NCBI GenBank assembly: GCA_000697355.1
Contig: JNEN01000829.1
Coordinates: 62,001-126,000 of the forward strand
Direction: 5' to 3'
DNA length: 64,000 nt
Source of the DNA: Syncephalastrum monosporum B8922
Lineage: Eukaryota > Mucoromycota > Mucoromycetes > Mucorales > Syncephalastraceae
The position numbers were made by a program, and so were the translations under genes. Shown here one piece after another: positions 10,960 to 23,100 of this stretch (position 1 is the stretch's first letter; the number at the start of each line of letters is the position of its first letter). Below the pieces are notes generated by a model, which saw only the letters and a program-made list of their open reading frames with translations, searched no databases and was not told where the DNA came from.

Positions 10960-11550
10960 GTATAGAATACATCGGGGGAAATATTAAATAAGTGGGGAGA
11001 GGTATCGAGTATATGAGGGTAAGCAAATACAGAGCACTATAGGTCCAGCGCCATGGCAAGCCCATGGCTAACGCCACGATCAACCCGCGGAGGGCCTCGA
11101 GGAGGGCGCGACGCACGCCTAAGAATACGTCCTGCGACTCGCAGGGCACGAGGACTGGCGCGGCTAGTGCCAGTCCAAGAGCAAGAGCGTGTAGCGCGAA
11201 CAGTAGAGACGCAGCGCTACACGTCTGCCAAGATGGCCAGAACGCGGCTGGCACGCGACAGCAATAGCACCGGATACCGCGACGACGCCTACAGCGACGA
11301 AGAAGAGGAAGAGGAAGAGGAAGAGGCGGAGGCAGAGACAGAGACAGAGGCACACCCAGCAGTAGTAGCAGCTGTCCATCCAGCTACGGCAGTGACGGGG
11401 CCCGAAGGCGGCGCGATAATGTAATGTCCAGCGTCACTAGACCCCTGGCGGATCACCACAGCTCCAGTGTAGGAGGAGGAGATGGCTAAGGGCGTCAGAA
11501 AGGCACCGACCTCCCCGGCAGGCAAGGGGCGATCCAGTCTGGGGGCGAGA
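10960..11550. repeat. GC-rich dispersed repeat, copy 1 (inverted relative to 44.97-45.25 kb)
   Basis: Positions 11109-11300 match the reverse complement of about 45056-45248 with roughly six differences in about 190 bases. Weaker similarity continues to about 11413. The block is much richer in G+C than the flanking DNA. In copy 1 an imperfect GAAGAGGAAGAGG microsatellite (about 11300-11330) replaces sequence seen in copy 2. Frames are open on both strands (for example a plus-strand PVQEQERVARTVETQRYTS), but the similarity is at DNA level and frame-independent, so I call it a repeat and not a gene. Copy 2 lies next to an LTR-like TATA/AATAAA arrangement, so part of a retroelement LTR is possible. 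Confidence 0.75.
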
Positions 11551-12008
11551 TTCGGGTGAGGTGGGGGAGTGGACGCGGCATTATTGTAGGTAGACTTGTC
11601 AGAAGAATCAGATCAGAGCCTACGGCAAAACAAAAAAAATGAGTGCCATTTCTTTCACAAGTTGTTGTCATTGTTTGTTTTGTTTTTGCCTACAGTTTAT
11701 CGCTTCATCATTACTAATCACCATATTTACGAGGAGAAGAGGGAGGGGTGTCAACATAACAATGATATGTAAAAGGATCCCGCGCAGCAACTTGTTTGCC
11801 AATTGTGAAAGGGCGTCGGTTGCCTTCGCCGCTTGTATAGATAACTTCCAATGGCGGATGATAAGAGTCAACGATTGCTTTACATTTAACACGCGATTGG
11901 CATTTGTTACTTCTTCTCCTAACACCATACAACAGGCTTGCCCCCTAGTGGTTACTGCCATAAAGAATGTAAGATAGTGAAAATGAAAGAAAGAAGGTGA
12001 AGAAAATT

Positions 12009-12750
12009 TTACACCTTTCTCCAAAAATGAAAATGAAAAAATTGATGCATTCGCATCACGTGGATCTTGTTCGTCCCCTTGGATGATTTCTTGTCTATTA
12101 GCATCAATATCTTCTCCATTATAGCGTCGACATGGTTGAGGATCTCCGTAAAGATTTCTCTGGTCATCCACGATTTGGTGTTGTTCCAGTATAAATACTT
12201 GTCCGCAATTCTTATCCTCCAGCCAAAGGACCTTCCTCCCGCAAAGCGGCCGATGAAGAACGGACGAAGTTTATGAGAACCGTCCGCGTTGCAGACCAGG
12301 GCGACCGTGATGCGTCTTTTATCCAACTTGGCGCCAGCAATAGGCGCACGGGGCTTGATGTTGGCGCTTGGCTAAAGTACAGTCCGGTCTCGTCAATGTT
12401 ATAGACGTTCTTCGACTGGTAAGCTGCTCCTCTTTCTTTCACACACGCGATTGCTTGCTGGATTGTTTCGTCGTTGATATCAACGAATCCAGCTTCTCCG
12501 TGCATCCGGCGAGACTTAAGACCGCGACGGCGCATGAAGTTGGACATCCAGTCATCGGAAAACTGGAAATCATCAGGAACTGTGATGTTCCCCTGAGCGG
12601 CTTGGATCTTGGCATATTGGATGATGCGTCTCGGCTTTTTGCACACGAACGCCATAAACAGTTCATGGCACGCAGACTTGAGTATAGCTCGGCGGTTGCG
12701 GCGTGTTTGACGAGGTGGCATAGTGCTCTTCTCCATTTCATCGACGGATG
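12009..12750 (-). pseudogene. Pogo/Tigger-type (DDE_1) transposase relic
   Basis: Reading right to left, the relic begins near MPPRQTRRNRRAIL (about 12720). It has a CENP-B/Tc5-type helix-turn-helix stretch (FQFSDDWMSNFMRRRGLKSR), then the first catalytic Asp in YNIDETGLYF, then NADGSHKLRPFFIG, a hallmark of DDE_1 superfamily transposases. The second acidic position is in LMLIDKKSS. The frame shifts by one base near 12355-12365, between SQAPT and APIAGAKLDKRR. The protein stops near 12009 before any third catalytic residue, so the gene is truncated and frame-shifted. I see no intact terminal inverted repeats. Function would be cut-and-paste transposition, and this copy cannot do it. Confidence 0.8.
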
Positions 12751-13745
12751 CGAACAGGATTTCTCCAGCTGCGGCAGCGAAGCGAAAGACTGTTGGGGGC
12801 ACGCCGGCAGCATCACCACTCAGGCAGCGGCGCGAGTTTTCGATTCTGCGCCTTGTATCATGGGTGGTGTCGCAAAATCTCCGATGGGACGGCCCTGAAA
12901 GCTTCTCCACATCGATATGGCCTTGATATTTGCTGACAGCTTCTTGAATATCCTTTGCCAGACCGCTTCGATACCTGCGACCGAGCTGGGGCCGCTCCGG
13001 TAGGTCTTTTATCAGAGAGTATGCGCACGACCGAGTGGCCTGGACTTGAGGACGGTTGGCCAATGCCAGCTGGTCATCATTGAAGCCTTCGATGTGTCTG
13101 AGAGCATGGTACATGAACGGCGCGTAGCAGTAAGATACTGGGTGAGCGATGTACCCGTGATAGGGAGGACATCTTCGAGGTGGTCCTCTAGCAGGTATCG
13201 CCATGCTTCACTGACCAACGCTTCGCGCCTCTGCGGCAACAGGTCCGTACGCTCGACAGCGCGTGGCCAGGGGGCGTGTTCCTCCATGACTGCAAACTGG
13301 CTGTAAAGGTAATGAGCCGAGCGCCTGGCTTGTGGGACGATCAGGCGTGTGGCGTCGTTGTATTCAAGCAGTGTATATATACAATAGTACTTGGCGTTAC
13401 GCTGGAAGCGCTCCGAGAGTGAATTGCGAAAGGCCATGTCCATTTCTCTGGCAAGGGCTTGTCGTCCGTGGCTGGGAGACTTTCGACTGTCCATTTCGCT
13501 GGCCGCTCGATTCGGAGTTTGCAGATGTTTCGGGAAACCTCCGTCATATCGTCCTTGGGCAAGATCGGATTCGGGCTCGAGATCGAGGACGCGTCGACGA
13601 GCTAGATACAGGCCGTAAAGAAAAGTGGTCGAAAAGAATGGCTGGAAGGAGGGCGATCTCGGTTTCGATTAAAGTATGCAACAAGTAGAAGTTGGCAGAT
13701 ATTTGTGCCTCAATGCCCAGGTCGGTGATATAATCAACCATCCTT
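12751..13745 (-). pseudogene. Accessory reading-frame relics next to the pogo-like transposase
   Basis: Several minus-strand open stretches with protein-like composition lie upstream of the transposase and overlap in different frames. Examples are AQISANFYLLHTLIETEIAL near 13700, LPKDDMTEVSRNICKLRIER near 13555 and SEAWRYLLEDHLEDVLPI near 13210. The frame must change more than once to join them. I read them as the decayed remains of a second gene carried by, or inserted beside, the transposon. A relic at 28110-28420 has the same general character. No family is assigned. Confidence 0.45.
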
Positions 13746-13984
13746 GGTTTTGAGCACCCTCTAAGTGGGGGACAGACTCGAGGGTTGCCTTTCGGACAAA
13801 TTGGGCAGGACGATCATCACGGAGCTTTTCTTGCATAAGGTCCTTCCTTTTCTTACACTCTGCTCTAGTTTTTCTCCTCGGCTTCGTCGGCGTCTGAGCA
13901 GCCTATTAGCTCATCAAAAAAGCTCAATAGATTACGGTAACGCGTCAAGAAAAGTTTAACAAAGACAAATACCAAGCAAATAAA

Positions 13985-14085
13985 AAAAAACTGCCTCTTG
14001 TTTCCTGACTGGTAGGTTGTTGCACTGTCACAAACATAGCAAATGAAAGCCATCAGCAACTTCGATGCCGGACGGGATACCTCAC
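13985..14085. repeat. Short dispersed repeat, copy 1
   Basis: About 95 bases (CTGCCTCTTGTTTCCT, then GTTGTTG, CTGTCACAAA, TAGCAAATGAAAG) align in the same orientation with 28993-29080, where the equivalents are CTGTCTCTAGTTTCCT, GTTGTTG, GTGTCACAAA and TAGCGAATGAAAG. Both copies follow an A-rich run. This copy lies just outside the pogo-like relic. It may be a transposon end or an independent short element. Confidence 0.65.
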
Positions 14086-14602
14086 ACAAAGAATACTATT
14101 GCCTTTTGTTCCTGGGTCTTTTTCTCTTAATTTTTTTTCTAATTTTTGTTAAACAAGAGAGTGCTGCAAAGACAAGAACGTGTGTTTAAATGAGGATCTT
14201 TGTTGAATATACATGGGGGAGGGTTGATAAGCAAACGGAGAGAGCAAGCCATCTATACTCTAAGCTATTGGTAAAACGATGAAGAAAATAAGATATGCTG
14301 CGCGCTATCGTGTAAATAACAAGGGAGCAAGAGGGACAGAGAGAGCAAGACAAGGAGATGCCACCTATCCTATCACTCCTCTCTTTCTTCTCTTCCAAAT
14401 CTTTTCTTTTTTGATCAGAATTTGTTGTGCTGGTCGCAGTGGATTTTTTGTTGGAATTATTGAGAGAAATGGAGTGATAGTGAGAGAGGAGCTGGGGTAG
14501 TGAGAAGACAAAAGACAAAGCCGATGTACGCGTGGGTTTGTTTGTTTGTGTTAGTGTGTGGATGGATTGAGAGGAGAGAGAGAAAGTGAGATAGAAAGGT
14601 AA

Positions 14603-14625
14603 AGAGAGAGAGAGAGAGAGAGAGA
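14603..14625. repeat. (GA)n microsatellite
   Basis: An uninterrupted GA dinucleotide run within a wider purine-rich stretch, about 45 bases beyond the stop codon of the minus-strand Zn2Cys6 gene and probably in its 3' untranslated region. Confidence 0.85.
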
Positions 14626-14669
14626 ACAAACTTTGAAAGCAAAAGAGAAATAGAAACAGAGTAGAGGCA

Positions 14670-15059
14670 TTATTCTTGTTTGGCAGCCACACCCTCCTGA
14701 GAAGCCTCGCGCGAGTGAGCACTGCTTGGTGGCGGCGTAGCCTGCGTCGCGTTACCAGTCGTGTTGGAGGCAGCTGTTGCTGGTGGGACAGGGGAGGCAT
14801 TGCCCGCGGGCTTTGCGTCGACCTGAGGGGAAGGTGAATGCGTCTGTTCGGAGGGCTCGACCTTGGCCGGGACGGTGGCGGTCGCGGGAGCATCCGACCG
14901 GTCGAGGACAGCCGAGCAGAGCTGCGACAGGATGGTCAACTTGGAACCTTCGTCATCCGAATCGTTGTTGGCGTCGGACTTGGTAGCGGCCGGGGCGGCC
15001 ACCATAGTCGGGGTCGCAGGCGATCCTTCATGCGAGCGCTGTTGTTCCGTCTGAGCTTG

Positions 15060-15095
<36 letters not shown>

Positions 15096-16237
15096 GTCCG
15101 ACTGAGGTTGGTCTTGAGGGCGGTAGTTGTAGATGCCGTGCTGGCCTTGCTGGGGCGAAAGCAGATTCATGGCGGTCTGGTACGTCAGCATGGGGTTGCC
15201 CGGGTACATTTGCTGGATGACGGACGCCGGGGCCATGTAGGCGTGGGGCATCATCGGCGCCGAGCTTTGGTAGGTCACGGCATGGAAGGGGTTGTACGAG
15301 CTGTCGGGTTGGAAGGGGTGGTAAGCGAGAACGCCACCGTTGGTACGCACGCCCGACACGTTTTGCGCCGAGGTGCCGTACAATCCGGCGGGCAGGGACG
15401 TTGCAGCCGACACCCCTGAAGCAGAAGACGAACCATCCTGCGAACTGCCTTCACCTATAATGAGAGAAAGAGAAAGAGAAAGACAGAGAGTTAAGAAAGG
15501 ATGTGGATAGTGTATAATTGTATAACTTACCTCCCGTCTTTCTCTTCTTGTACGGACCGCGCTTGATACCCTTCTTGCGCTCCTTGCGCACCGAGTTTGT
15601 GCACGTGTCGACCAAACTGTACTTGATGCAACGCTGGCAGGGACGACCGTCGTCACACTTTTTGCATGCCTTCTGGCAGTTGACTATATCAAACACGAAG
15701 GAATAAACGGTCAGCATCAGCATCAGCATCAGCACCGACATCTCTCCTTTTTTTCTATTTTTTCTTTTTTCTTCTTGTGCCCTGCCCTTGTAATTGCCCC
15801 GCCTTCTTGGTGATAAAAATAAATGAAACCTTACCACATGCATTCTTGACTTGCTTCCGTTTCGGCTTGCCCTGAGCATTGAGATGCTCGGCAGGCGAAG
15901 GCAGCGGGAAGCCGGTGTGGAGCGAGAACCCGTGGGCTAGACCCAACGCAGGCGGAGGTGCAGAGCTCGTGGCAGCAGCAGCGGCAGCAGCAGCGGCGGC
16001 GGCGGCAGCCGGGTTGGATGCAGGTTGCTGGTGCTGCTGCTGTGGCGTGGTTACCTGCGAAGAGGTCTGCTGGGTCGAGGCTGGCGAGGCATGGGGTGAC
16101 TGCGACTGCGATTGGGTGCCCGATGGAGGCTGCGACGCTGGCTGGTTCTGCTGTTGCTGCTGTTGTGCCTGCAGGGCCTGCTGTTGCGAGGCGTTTGCAT
16201 AGCCAGGGAAGTACGGAGCCTGAACACTAAACTGCAT
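14670..16237 (-). CDS. Zn2Cys6 (Gal4-type) transcription factor with Gln/Ala tracts (446 aa)
   Basis: Three exons, 15835-16237, 15531-15683 and 14670-15454, joined at phase 1 with GT...AG introns. The binuclear zinc cluster spans the first intron and reads C-x2-C-x6-C-x5-C-x2-C-x8-C (ACVNCQKACKKCDDGRPCQRC, about residues 134-165). It is followed by a very basic linker (RKERKKGIKRGPYKKRK) that should act in nuclear import and DNA contact. The N-terminus is Gln-rich with a run of about 13 Ala. The middle is Tyr/Pro/Met-rich, and an 11-Gln tract lies near the centre, matching CTG repeats at 15067-15093. No fungal-specific 'middle homology' regulatory domain is visible. The target genes are unknown, and I give no gene symbol. 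Confidence 0.9.
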
Positions 16238-18031
16238 TGTGGCTGGTCATTAAAAAAGAATGAAGCAATGTCAGTTTTCTGTTCCGATAAAGCGACAACG
16301 GGCAAAGAAGAATAGCAGAAAAAAAAGGGTCAGAGAAGAACACCCATGCAATGCATACTTTTAAATGAGGTGAATGCGTGTGTGTGTGGGGGAGGGAGGG
16401 GCAGTCTCTCGAAAGAACAACAACAACAACAGGTGACAAAGAAAGAGAATGAGCAGTCGTAAAGGAAGGAAGGCTGACCGGTGCGACTTTCAGCCAAGGA
16501 CGGAAGAGTGTTGCAAGGTGAAGAAGAGGGTTTTGACGGGGAACAAGGAAGGAAGGGACCAAGTGGGTGTTGTCGTATTAAGATAGTAAGTACCTCGCTC
16601 AATATCGGAGAACCAAAGAAGCCAAAGAGTTAGAAAGGCACACACATACACAGCTCCTCTTCTTTTTGCTCACAGAAAATTTTTACTCTCGCAAGAAACC
16701 TGAAACCAAGCCATAAGAACTTGATTGGCTCACTCCCTATTTTGTGTCACCTTTCTGATCTCTGTCTCTGTCTCTGTCTCTCTGTTTCTCTCGTATTTTG
16801 TATACATTATATCACGCCTGTTTCTTTTATTCATATGTGCCTCTATGATAATCTGTACAATGAGTTTCACATTCCCCTGATTATGTCACCCAGAAATCAT
16901 GACCAAACCTAGCTCATATATACACATTCACATCCAGCATTCACACACACACACACAACCCCTTGCCCATGGATATTTTGTTATTACTTTCTTTGCATCT
17001 ATACGGGACCATGCAGTCTTTGCGTGCGTCACATAACACACTTGTGTGTATTATGCATGGGCGAATTCAAGTCCATCACAAGCTCCAAACACCCGACATA
17101 CCCTGTTCAACACCGAAGCAGTCTGTCAAACACATCGGGTAGGCAGTAGTTGGCTCATCCCATACACCGTAATCGGATACCTTTTTCATACTGCTTTTTC
17201 TGAAGGCCGAATGGAAACATATCAGTCTCATCCACAGTTTTAACTTCACCATGAGTTAAAGTCAGATAGCACATATTATGCATGATCCTACCATTCAATT
17301 GAAGAGTCAGGTTCTGTCTGAGTCTCCGCACTTCATCAGAATCAATATCCTATAGAACCCACATGTATTGACAACAAACATCAAGTCACGCAGAGTTAAA
17401 TAGGATATATGCCGTTCTGTTTTGCTTGGTGGATCTGTTGACTCAACATAAGCAAAGAGAAGCACGCCAGCGAAGTTCCAGAACGTGCTATCGTGCAGTA
17501 AAGTCAACTCCATCATTCTTCAGTTGATGATTATCATGGCTGGGTTGGCTCCTGCACACTCCCAGTGAACTTCTGCCATGTCGAATTGTACGACGTGAGT
17601 TGCGACCATGTCATCAATGTTTGCCAAGGCTTTGATCTTTTTTTTTTCTTTGCGCGATTGTGAACACGTTACTTGATTTCATATCCACCAAGAGCACCAT
17701 AGTCTTATCGATGCACGGTCTGTGCCGAAGGTCATCCTTTTTATCGGCCACCCCCGCATACGCGTCCCTCTTTTCTTACACAACCCACGCGCCAGATAAC
17801 ATAGAGTCTGTGGACGTGGGCGACAGGAAAACGAAACCATCGCTGGTTCTGTAATTTTCCTGGTTAAATAAAAAGATGTGAGAGTGAAATTCAGTTGAAT
17901 CCACCGCGGCAAAGGGACGCGGTCTATCGGAGCATGGGGAGTCTTGGCATATGCATAAAAGGCAATTTCGGCACACACTTCTTTATATTTCTTGTCACTC
18001 TTTTTTTTCTTCTTTTTCATTCTTTTCCAGC
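16238..18031. other. Intergenic promoter region with simple repeats
   Basis: This is a divergent spacer between the Zn2Cys6 gene and the proline-rich protein gene. It includes CAA repeats near 16420, CT repeats near 16755-16790 and a pyrimidine tract ending TTTTCCAG immediately before the next ATG. That tract looks like a 3' splice site, so the next gene may have an intron in its 5' leader. No gene is seen inside. Confidence 0.5.
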
Positions 18032-19814
18032 ATGGACCAGAAGAAAACTGACTACGTGGCCGTTCCCACCGAGGAACCGAGCCATCCCCCACCGCCTTTC
18101 CATTCCCACCCACCCCAGCCTCCACCCCCGCCCCCATTCGAGCACGGTGGCCGTTGCTGCAAGAAGAACAAGCGCAAGGGTAATATAAGAGGAGGATGAT
18201 AACGCGATGAAGCTGATTGAAAGTCCCAAATAGCGTTCCGTGCAGTCAAGCTCTTGCTTATTGGTGGTGCGATTGGCGCCTTCGCGTACAGCAAGCTGGC
18301 CCCCGTCGACCAGGTAAAATGGGAAAAAAGCAAAAGCAATCATGTGATGTGCTTGCCAAAATCGGGCATGTTTGACACTTGTGATACTGTAGCATCCTCA
18401 CCCGCATGGCGCGCACCATCACCCACACGCACAGCACGGACAGCACGAACACGGCGCTTCGCCTTTTGAGATTGCGGAGCATGGACCTGCGCACGGTTTC
18501 GACATGGGATTTAGCGGACCTGTGGCTGCCATGGAGGAGTCCCAGGAACTGTATGAGTTCCTGAAGGGCTTGAACACCGCTTGGGGCGAGCGTCCTTCTG
18601 CCGGTTGCCAGAAGCACCAAGAGCGCCAGGGCCGTCCTTGGTTCCCTTGGCTTCGCCACAGCGGCCAGCATCACAATAATGAAGAGCATCCAGAAAAGCG
18701 CGACGTGTTCCTTAACGACGAGGCCGATGGTGAGTTCCCACCTCATGATGGTCCCGAACCTCCCCGCGACGGTCCTTTCCCTCCTCCTCCTCCGCCGCCA
18801 CACGATGGTCCCGAACCTCCCCGCGACGGTCCCTTCCCTCCTCCTCCTCCGCCGCCACCGCCGCGCAAGGGCCATCTGCCCCCACCGCCCACGCACGGTT
18901 TACCGCCGCCGCCACCGGTGTGTGCGCCCAACGCGACGCTTGAGGCCGAGTCGACCGTGTTCACCTTTTCGTCCGAGCAGTTTAGCAAGTCAGCCGTGTA
19001 CCTCGGCCGCGGCTTTGCCCACTCACGCGTGTTCCTGAGCAAGTCGTCCGACGCCGACTTGTCCGAGATCAAGGTCAATGTCACGGTTCTGTATGAAGAC
19101 GAGCACGTCAAGCGGGATGTAGCCATATCGGCCTTTGACCACGAGGGTCAGTACGTGGTCGAGGTGTCGCGCGCGCCCCCACACGGCAAACCCCCCGGCC
19201 CTCCGCCGCACGAGAAGAAGCACAAGAAGGAGCACAAGAAGGAGCACGAACACCCGCCCCACCCGCCCTGCCTCAAGTCGCTCGTTCACATCACCTTCCC
19301 GGCCGCGCTCGACGCGTACGAGGCCTTTGAGCTGCGCGCCCACAACGGCCACGTCTCGGCCTGGGACAACAGCCTCAAGGACATTGCGTTTGGCGAGTTC
19401 AAGGCCGGTGTCGGCCGTGGCTGGATCGCTCTCGAGGATCTGACGGCCGACAAGGCCGTCGTCGGTGCCGTCTCGGGCCACGTCCGCGGCGAGTATCACC
19501 CCGCTCAGAAGCTCGTGGCGGGTGTGATCCACGGCACGACCCAAGTGGTCGTCAAGCCCACGACCGCGACGGTCAAGACAATCGCCGGCGTCGTCAAGGG
19601 CAAGGCCGAGGCCCGCATTGCGGACTTTGCTGGTGACTTTGTCGCCAAAAGCATCTTTGGTGCGAGCCCCAGCGTCATTGCGGCCAACCCCACCGATCTC
19701 CATGTCGAAAAGTACCGCCACAACCTGAAGGCGGGCTACTACAAGGAGAAGAACTCTGGCGCGCGCGCGATCGTTCACGCCAAGCGTGGTGCCACCAAGC
19801 TTGTCTTTGAATAA
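18032..19814 (+). CDS. Proline/histidine-rich membrane-anchored surface protein (545 aa)
   Basis: Exons 18032-18179, 18246-18313 and 18393-19814 join in frame. A short cytosolic N-terminus with poly-Pro and a Cys/Lys motif (RCCKKNKRK) precedes one hydrophobic segment (KLLLIGGAIGAFAYSKL, about residues 50-67), which suggests a type II signal anchor. The outer part begins with His-rich sequence and has two near-identical 17-residue units (HDGPEPPRDGPFPPPPP). A Lys/Glu/His-rich linker (KKHKKEHKKEHEH) lies further on. The C-terminal region has repeating beta-strand-like stretches (GVGRGWIALEDLTADKAVV, GVIHGTTQVVVKPTTATVK), as in beta-helical adhesin-like domains. A role at the cell wall or in the secretory lumen is inferred, and the family is not named. 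Codon use is GC-biased at third positions, suggesting high expression. Confidence 0.85.
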
Positions 19815-20124
19815 ATAAATATGTTGCCCTTGTCCCACACACGCATTGTATTGTTTCATGTCTATCTGCATGATTATCTTCCGCAGAAGTTTCTGTTAAA
19901 ACGTTCTGTTGTATGTACAGATATAGCACTATATGGACTTTGTTGAATTCATGTCTCTTGAGTCCATACACAAGCGCTGGTAGAACTTCACATCTATGAA
20001 CCTACATTCTCTTCTTTTCGAGCGTGAGCTGCACTGTATTTGGAAAAAGAAAGGTGCGGTATAATAGTATACAAGAAGCGAAAAAAGGACAAAACAGGAG
20101 GGTGATCTATTTTGAACCGTCAAG
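19815..20124. other. Convergent 3' spacer
   Basis: About 310 bases between the stop codons of two convergent genes. AATAAATAA directly after the 19814 stop is the likely polyadenylation signal for the plus-strand gene. Nothing else is seen. Confidence 0.6.
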
Positions 20125-23100
20125 CTAGATTTTACCAGATTCCACCATGGGAGAATTGGCCGCCATGGGCGGTGGCAGGGCCCGTGGAGAAGGATCCGTC
20201 TTCATGTCGGCCAGATTGATACCAATGATATAATGATGACCGTGGCGGCTCATGTTGGGCACGGCCCAATACAGCGTCAAATCCATGTCCCCTGGGAGAT
20301 AGAGCGGCGGGTTGTCTACGTCGGTCGGGTGTGCCTGGAGGCTGCCCTGCCGCCATTGGATGCGCGAGCTCAGTGCAAACGTCTTCAGCGGCATCGTGTC
20401 AAACGGAATTCCCTTGCCCTCCTATTCAGAAGCGTCAATGACAACGGAAACAAGTAAATATTAGTGAATGTGGACTTACAAAGACCACTTTGCTGACTTG
20501 CAAGTCCAATGTTGTTTCGACCGCGGGGGTACCCTCAATAGCTTTGCAGACCTTGTAGTAGGCAAAGGCGGTCTGTCGAGGCGGCACGGCCGTTTTAGCC
20601 GCTACATCCTCGGGCGAGTCCATCGTAATGCTAAGGGGTACGAGCTTCCACATGGGACTGGTGGTCGCGAGCTGCTCCAACCGGAATCCAGCCGCCGTTT
20701 GCAGATTTTCCACCTTGTAATACATTGAGTCGACTGCATGCGTCTCGTTTTCTTTGCCTTCCTTACCTCGATACCAAGAATGTACTCGTTACGAGTCGCT
20801 GCCGCGCTGGGGCGAGTAAAGGCGTTGATCTTGAGCGATGGCAACACTTGCACGTTTAGTGAATAGCGCAGTGTCCGGTCGGCAATAGCCGCATTGTCCT
20901 CCTGAACATTTACGAGTTAGAAAGCAGGCAATGGCATGACATGAGCTGATGACCTCTTGCTATTACCTCGGATTGATAGGAGAACAAGAATTTGAGATGA
21001 TGCTTTCCGATGCGATCGCCACGGATCCATAGCGGCACCAGCGTGGTCTTGCCCGGGCTCAACACGCCATTCGACATGCCCTCTGTGGCCGGAAGTGGGA
21101 TCGAGACGACGCTCGGGTCGTATAGCGTGTTTTCCAGCGCATAAGTCTCGTTATCACCATTGGTATTGTCTATAATAGAGGTATGTCAGGCTATGAGGAA
21201 GACACCCTGCTTGAATTTACCATAGATGGGCTTGTCCATGTCTTCCGGGTTGCCGATACAGACAAAGGTAGCATGACTCGTCTTGAGCCGGAGCGCGGTC
21301 ATGCCCTTGTTACCCTTGTTATTGACCTCGAGCACGGTCTGAACGACTTCACCCGATAGGATCGTCTCGGGCACGCCGTGGAAGGTCAAGTCGAGCAGCG
21401 GCATCGGGGATGTGACGAGCATATCGAGGGTATGGTCCTGGGCATAGACTACCGACCGCATTTGCTCGACCGTCTTGTTCAGACGTTTGCCCTGCTTGAT
21501 GATGGGCCGGAAAGTGTGGACCGTGCCATTGAGCGTATAGTGCAAGCCCTTGACGAGGATGGAGCCTTCCTTTTTCGGAATAATGGCGAGGTTGATCTAA
21601 TGCGAACCTCATGAGTCTTTTTTGTGCCCAATCCACATGCTGCCTCCCCAATTTACCGTCTTGCGCTCCAGTGGCTCGAGCGTGTATTCGTTCAGCTTTT
21701 GGAGCTCAAAATGCTCAAAACTCCACATATTGTTCGCATCTTCGACAGGTGTGCCTGTGATCATGGGCTCGTACGCCTCCGCTTCGGCGTCGCGCTTGTC
21801 TTTGCTGGGCTTCATGGAGTCACGATGCTCGCAACCCAGGATGATATCCTCGAGCTGAAGCGGGATCTGCAACGGGTTGTACAGATCAATATGAACCGTG
21901 GCAGGCTCTACAGATCACTGTGTTAAGAAGCCACGCTAGACCCGAAGCGTCTCTGCCTTACCTCCAATGGCGCACACGACGCGATTATCATCTTGCTGCT
22001 GCAGGGCCAGGGCTTTTTTCGAGCCATAGATATAGCCAGTCGCGATGTTTTCTTCCAAGAGCTCACGCTCCATCGTCGCCCATTCTTCTTGTGCATGCGT
22101 GTGGGACTGCGCATTGGAAATACTCACCCGGACCGACTTGGCATCAATAGACGGCAGGGCAAAGCGCGGCAGCGACTCCACTCGTGGATCGAAACCAGCT
22201 TGGCTGGCATATTGCTATGATGCACGTCTAAATATCACGAGTCCGATATTCCCAAATGATACTTGCACTTACACGATAGATGAAGAGAAACTCACGGACG
22301 TGCGCTGCTTGTTGCTGGGCGGTTTGCTTGGAATCAGCGAGCACGTTGGAGAAGAAGGTGACGGCTTCCTCCATGCGGCCGAGATGGAAGGACTGTCGGC
22401 CGAGAGCGAACTGGATATGGCTCTGGGCCACAGACCAGACCTGGTCCTGAAAGACGTGGAGTGCCATTTGATAGCAGCGGAACGCATGTTGGCGCTATCA
22501 ATTGTATCAGCATGGTGGGATAACTCTCTAACTGCTCTTTCGTGTGCTTACCTGGTTCGCTTTGGCGTAGCGATGTGCGGCCATGACCGCGTGAAAACCG
22601 TACTTGCGCACCATGGCGCGCGGTGCCCGCAAAAAGCAATGCGCGGCCTGCTCGAGAAACAGGGCGGACCGCAGATCCGAATCCTCCCCCGTCATGCGCA
22701 CCAAGGCTGTTGGCACGTCTTTCCACATCCGATGTGCCTTGAGCAGCTCATAGTAGATGAGGGTAGTCCGTGTGGCCTGGTAAGGCGACCGGCAACGACC
22801 CAAGTACAGCTGGACAGCCAGCTCAAAATTTCGATCGACATCTGCTTTGTTCCGCAGTGATTGGTTCATCATGAGGGTGCAGATACCGATCATTTCCTAG
22901 TACAACTGTGAGCCACCCTATTCAAGCTTTGATGGGACGTAAAGAAGTTATTACCAAGGAGCCTGCATGGTACTTGTACGCCTTGTCGGTGGCATAATCG
23001 CGGCGGACTGTATCATAGATGGCCTGTGCGAACTTGTAGTCTCGAATCATGAAGGCATAGTCGGCCAACTTTCGCATTTGGGCCTCAGGGGCACCGTGTG

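Noticed and set aside
19023..19871. Minus-strand 282-codon open frame opposite the proline-rich surface protein
   Set aside because: A shadow of a GC-biased coding strand, with no start context or homology-like motifs.
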